A DNA stretch of 9,449 nt from SOKG01 sp964502665 (GTDB lineage Bacteria; Chloroflexota; Dehalococcoidia; SZUA-161), in assembly GCA_964502665.1 (NCBI GenBank), contig CAZCXP010000101.1, forward strand, positions 1-9,449. The letters are read 5' to 3'. Shown piece after piece: positions 6,667 to 9,449 of the stretch. The translations under genes and the position numbers were made by a program. The notes beneath the pieces are model-generated. The model saw only the letters and a list, made by a program, of their open reading frames with translations, was not told the origin of the DNA and did no database searches. Position 1 is the stretch's first letter. Every line of letters starts with the position of its first letter.

Positions 6667-7581
6667 ATGGATGATGGTATTGCAAGCTTTCTCTCTGCTC
6701 TCTCAGTGGAAAAGGGTTCTCCCAACAACACACTCGACGCATATAGAAATGACCTCAGCCAGTTTGCTGCGTTCGTGCGTGAGCAGACTGCCAAGAGTGA
6801 CGGGCCTCAGACAGGCTGGGAAGTTGTTGATCGGTCTTTGCTGCTGAACTACTTGGTTAACCTCAAGGAGCGGAGCTATGCCCCGGCCACGATGGCACGC
6901 AAGGTAGCTGCGGTTAAATCCTTCTTTAACTTCCTGGTCGCCGAGGGCAAGCTGGGGAAGAACCCGGCGGAGGGCATAACCGGTCCCAAGGTGGGGAAAT
7001 CCTTGCCCAGAGCGATTACGGTGGCTGAGGTCGAGAAATTGCTGGAGCAGCCGGATAAACGCTCCACCCCGGAGGGGAAACGAGATAAGGCGATGCTGGA
7101 GCTGCTCTATGCCACCGGGATGAGGGTCACCGAGTTGGTATCGCTTGACGTGCGCGATGTAAATCTGCGAGCTGGCTTCGTGCGCTGTTTTGGCAAGGGC
7201 TCCAAAGAGCGGATCATCCCCATTCACAGCAAAGCGATCAGAGCAGTCAAGAGCTATCTTGATGATGTCCGTACCCGTCTCCTTGGGGCCGCCGGAGAGA
7301 CGGCTCTATTCCTCAACCGGCGGGGGCAGCGGCTCACGAGGCAGGGTTTCTGGCTGATCCTCAAGGGTTATACCAAGAAAGCGGGGATCCAGGCCGACAT
7401 AACCCCCCACGTCCTGCGCCATAGCATAGCTACCCATCTGCTGCATAGCGGGAAGATGAACCTCAGGGAGCTTCAGGAGTTGCTGGGGCATGCCAATATC
7501 TCCACTACTCAGGTCTATACCCATCTCACAACCGAGCGCATGCGCCGGGTGTATGATAGCGCCCACCCTCGTGCGGAGTAA
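6667..7581 (+). CDS. Tyrosine recombinase, XerC/XerD type
   Basis: 304 residues, the usual length for XerC/XerD. The N-terminal SAM-like DNA-binding domain (about 1-100) contains NTLDAYRNDLSQF and ATMARKVAAVKSFFNFL. The catalytic domain follows with the full active site: R153 in ATGMRVTEL, K177 in GKGSKERIIP, H248 and R251 in PHVLRHSIATHLL, H275 in LLGHANISTTQ and nucleophile Y284 in VYTHL. The R-to-K spacing (24) and H-to-Y spacing (9) match XerD, and the C-terminus HPRAE resembles the XerD end. Expected role: resolving chromosome dimers at a dif site with FtsK; an integrase role cannot be excluded from sequence alone. GGAGGG lies 5 nt before the ATG. It is 27 nt after the NifV-family gene, probably in one transcript. 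XerC and XerD could not be told apart with confidence. Confidence 0.93.
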   Translation: MDDGIASFLSALSVEKGSPNNTLDAYRNDLSQFAAFVREQTAKSDGPQTGWEVVDRSLLLNYLVNLKERSYAPATMARKVAAVKSFFNFLVAEGKLGKNPAEGITGPKVGKSLPRAITVAEVEKLLEQPDKRSTPEGKRDKAMLELLYATGMRVTELVSLDVRDVNLRAGFVRCFGKGSKERIIPIHSKAIRAVKSYLDDVRTRLLGAAGETALFLNRRGQRLTRQGFWLILKGYTKKAGIQADITPHVLRHSIATHLLHSGKMNLRELQELLGHANISTTQVYTHLTTERMRRVYDSAHPRAE

Positions 7582-7639
7582 GTTCTTTCGGTGAGCAAAC
7601 GGGCTGAGAGCAAATTATCGCCATTATTCTGTTTGCATC

Positions 7640-7656
7640 CCAGATATAGAATCTGG
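7640..7656 (+). other. Small inverted repeat in the spacer after the recombinase gene
   Basis: CCAGAT, a 5-nt loop ATAGA, then ATCTGG: a perfect 6-bp stem with no T-run after it. It could be an RNA hairpin or a protein site; function unknown. Confidence 0.4.
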
Positions 7657-7677
7657 TTGACCATAAACGAAGCGAGA

Positions 7678-7710
7678 AGCCCAGTTGAGTTATCCTCTGG
7701 GCTATTTTGT
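7678..7710 (+). terminator. Probable intrinsic terminator after the recombinase gene
   Basis: AGCCCAG (7678-7684) pairs perfectly with CTGGGCT (7697-7703) across a 12-nt loop and is followed by ATTTTGT. The 7-bp GC-rich stem and short T-run fit a modest Rho-independent terminator closing the NifV-recombinase unit. It lies 97 nt after the recombinase stop and 24 nt before the next start, so it could also act as an attenuator for the downstream pair. Confidence 0.5.
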
Positions 7711-7733
7711 AGTCTTCCTTTGAGGAGGATGAA

Positions 7734-8210
7734 GTGTTTGTTTCGGTAATCGGCGGCAGTCGATGTTCCCGGCGTGAGGCCGAGCTTGCTGAGGAGGTGG
7801 GCGCTGAGCTTGCGAGGCGAGGTGTGACATTAGTCTGTGGCGGTTTGAGCGGGGTGATGGCCGCTGCCTGCAAAGGGGCCCACTCGGCGGGCGGGACGAC
7901 TGTGGGCATCCTTCCCGGAAGCAGGCGGGAGGATGCCAATCCCGATGTGGATATCCCCATCGTCACCACTATCGGCGAGGCGCGAAACGTGATCGTGGTT
8001 TGCTCGGGTCAGGCGGTTATCGCTATTTGCGGCGAGTATGGAACCCTCTCCGAGATCGCCTATGCTCTGCGCTCCAGAATCCCTGTTATTGGCTTGAATA
8101 CCTGGTCGCTCTCGAAGGGCAGACAATTAGATAGCTCGATAATAGTCGCTCAGAGCGCCAAGGATGCTGTGGATAAGGCTTTGGCTGCAATCGAGGGTAG
8201 TGGAGATTGA
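7734..8210 (+). CDS. TIGR00725 / LOG-like Rossmann-fold protein (possible nucleotide-binding protein)
   Basis: A 158-residue protein starting at GTG with AGGAGG (7723-7728) 5 nt upstream. The overlapping ATG at 7729 runs into a stop after a few codons, which settles the start. The N-terminal FVSVIGGSR (2-10) is the first Rossmann strand and loop. LVCGGLSGVMAAACKGAHSA (33-52) is the glycine-rich nucleotide-binding region typical of the SLOG/DprA superfamily. CGEYGTLSEIAYAL (99-112) corresponds to the GGxGTxxE motif of LOG and lysine-decarboxylase-like proteins. The length and motif order match the TIGR00725 family, whose biochemical role is not established; true LOG enzymes release cytokinin bases from nucleotide monophosphates. 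No signal peptide or membrane segment is present. It is 4 nt upstream of enolase, so the two are almost certainly co-transcribed, but this does not reveal a shared pathway. Confidence 0.87.
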   Translation: MFVSVIGGSRCSRREAELAEEVGAELARRGVTLVCGGLSGVMAAACKGAHSAGGTTVGILPGSRREDANPDVDIPIVTTIGEARNVIVVCSGQAVIAICGEYGTLSEIAYALRSRIPVIGLNTWSLSKGRQLDSSIIVAQSAKDAVDKALAAIEGSGD

Positions 8211-8214
8211 CCAA

Positions 8215-9449
8215 ATGAAGAGTATCAAGGGCATCAGGGGCCGGCAGATACTTGACTCCAGAGGCAATCCCACGGTGGAGGTAGAGGTGGAGCTGGCCGA
8301 TGGCTCCCGAGGCCTGGCTGCTGTGCCATCGGGGGCAAGCACAGGTACCCACGAGGCGGTAGAGCTGCGCGATGGCGACCCGTCTCAATTCCAGGGAAAG
8401 GGTGTATTGAAGGCGATAGCCAATATTAAGGAGATAATAGCACCGGCACTCGTGGGAATGTCGGCGCTGGACCAGGCCGCAATCGACCAGCGGATGATAG
8501 AGCTTGACGGCACGCCGAACAAGGCGAAACTGGGTGCCAACGCCATTCTGGGGGTGTCGCTCGCCGTGGCCCACGCTGCCGCCAACTCTCAGGGAATGCC
8601 GCTCTACCGCTACCTCGGCGGCGATGATGCTCACCTCCTGCCGGTGCCGATGATGAACATTCTCAACGGCGGCAGGCATGCCGAGGACTCGGTGGACTTG
8701 CAGGAGTTTATGGTGATGCCGGTGGGGGCGAGTAGCTTCGCTCACGCCCTGCAAATGGGCGCTGAGGTCTACCAGGCCCTGAAAAAGGTGCTCAAGGCCA
8801 GGGGAGCGAGCACATCTGTTGGCGATGAAGGAGGCTTTGCCCCTCGCCTGGCCACGAACAGGGAAGCGGTGGAGGTAATTCTGGCTGCCATCGAAGCTGC
8901 CGGCTACCGCGCAGGCGAGCAGTGCTTCATCGCCCTTGACCCTGCATCCAGCGAGTTCTATGATGACGGCAAATACATCCTGGCAAAGGAAGGCGTGTCC
9001 TTCACCAGCGCTGAGATGGTTGACTACTACAGCGAGCTTGTTTCCGCCTACCCCATTATCAGCATCGAGGACGGCATGGCGGAGGATGACTGGGAGGGGT
9101 GGAAGCTGCTCCAGGAGAGGGTAGGCAGCAAGGTCCAGCTTGTAGGAGACGACCTCTATACTACAAACAAGGAGCGGCTCAGCCGCGGTATCGCCGAGCA
9201 GTCATCGAACTCGATCCTGATCAAGCCCAATCAGATCGGGACCCTCAGTGAGACGCTGGCAGTCATAGAGATGGCAAAGAAGGCGGGGTGGACATCGGTG
9301 ATCAGCCACCGCTCCGGCGAGACCGAGGATGTTACCATAAGCGACCTCGCCGTCGCCATGAACACCGGCCAGATCAAGTCGGGAGCGCCCTGCCGTTCGG
9401 AGAGGGTGGCCAAGTACAACCGCCTCCTCAGAATCGAGGAGGAGCTGGG
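8215..9449 (+). CDS. eno: Enolase (phosphopyruvate hydratase), 3' end cut by the window
   Basis: 411 codons are visible of a protein normally 420-430 residues long; the frame is still open at the right edge. Enolase interconverts 2-phosphoglycerate and phosphoenolpyruvate in glycolysis and gluconeogenesis, in the cytoplasm with two Mg2+ ions. The start MKSIKGIRGRQILDSRGNPT is typical. Seen: the flexible loop PSGASTGTHEA (38-48), H155 and E164 (GGRHAEDSVDLQEF), E205 (SVGDEGGFAP), Mg ligands D242 (LDPASSEFY), E285 (SIEDGM) and D312/D313 (VGDDLYTTN), catalytic K337 (LIKPNQIGT), H365-R366-S367 (SHRSGETED) and K388 (GQIKSG). All catalytic residues are present, so it should be functional. Start ATG 8215 is 4 nt after the stop of the LOG-like gene. 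The only Shine-Dalgarno-like GGAG lies inside that gene's end, which suggests translational coupling. Confidence 0.97.
   Translation, partial: MKSIKGIRGRQILDSRGNPTVEVEVELADGSRGLAAVPSGASTGTHEAVELRDGDPSQFQGKGVLKAIANIKEIIAPALVGMSALDQAAIDQRMIELDGTPNKAKLGANAILGVSLAVAHAAANSQGMPLYRYLGGDDAHLLPVPMMNILNGGRHAEDSVDLQEFMVMPVGASSFAHALQMGAEVYQALKKVLKARGASTSVGDEGGFAPRLATNREAVEVILAAIEAAGYRAGEQCFIALDPASSEFYDDGKYILAKEGVSFTSAEMVDYYSELVSAYPIISIEDGMAEDDWEGWKLLQERVGSKVQLVGDDLYTTNKERLSRGIAEQSSNSILIKPNQIGTLSETLAVIEMAKKAGWTSVISHRSGETEDVTISDLAVAMNTGQIKSGAPCRSERVAKYNRLLRIEEEL

Noticed and set aside
6667..7581. Integrase of an integrated mobile element
   Set aside because: No attachment-site duplication, phage or plasmid genes, or tRNA target is visible around it; sequence features point to Xer.
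8086..8754. 222-codon minus-strand open frame
   Set aside because: Antisense to the LOG-like gene and enolase, rich in His, Arg and Leu as expected for a shadow frame, while the sense frames are clear conserved enzymes.

Overview
The window looks like a bacterial chromosomal scaffold of about 55% GC. It carries two divergent gene blocks separated by a 268-bp intergenic region. The 100-base N run suggests a draft or metagenome assembly. The gene content would fit an anaerobic lineage such as Chloroflexota/Dehalococcoidia: a NifV-type synthase without nif neighbours, a soluble multi-PAS kinase and an Rcp1-like response regulator. This placement rests on family knowledge only and is weakly supported.

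Left block (about 1-5183, minus strand): a signalling operon. A very large soluble sensor histidine kinase comes first (start codon 5181-5183, stop 692-694). It is followed after 18 nt by a single-domain Rcp1-like response regulator (215-673), and after 17 nt by a second receiver-domain protein that runs off the left edge (1-197). The kinase is an array of at least nine or ten PAS/PAC modules and ends in a HisKA plus HATPase_c core. The modules fall into families: A (124 residues, tandem, 3 or more copies, about 90% identical), B (two dispersed copies), C, D (a tandem pair) and E. The assembly gap (4417-4516) lies inside the A array, and its two flanks carry the same 72-nt piece of the A unit. 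Copy number and gene length are therefore uncertain: about 1439 aa with three A units, about 1563 aa with four.

Intergenic region (5184-5451): weak candidate promoters for both directions, a TTGCAG/CTGCAA inverted repeat and an A8G5 tract.

Right block (5452-9449, plus strand): a NifV-family homocitrate synthase or Re-citrate synthase, then a XerC/XerD-type tyrosine recombinase 27 nt downstream. After a 152-nt spacer holding a probable terminator comes a short TIGR00725/LOG-like Rossmann protein, and 4 nt later enolase, which is cut by the right edge. The first pair and the second pair are probably separate transcription units. No tRNA, rRNA, CRISPR array or insertion sequence was seen. The most unusual content is the modular, apparently still expanding PAS array of the kinase. 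I do not see a clearly new defence or mobile system.
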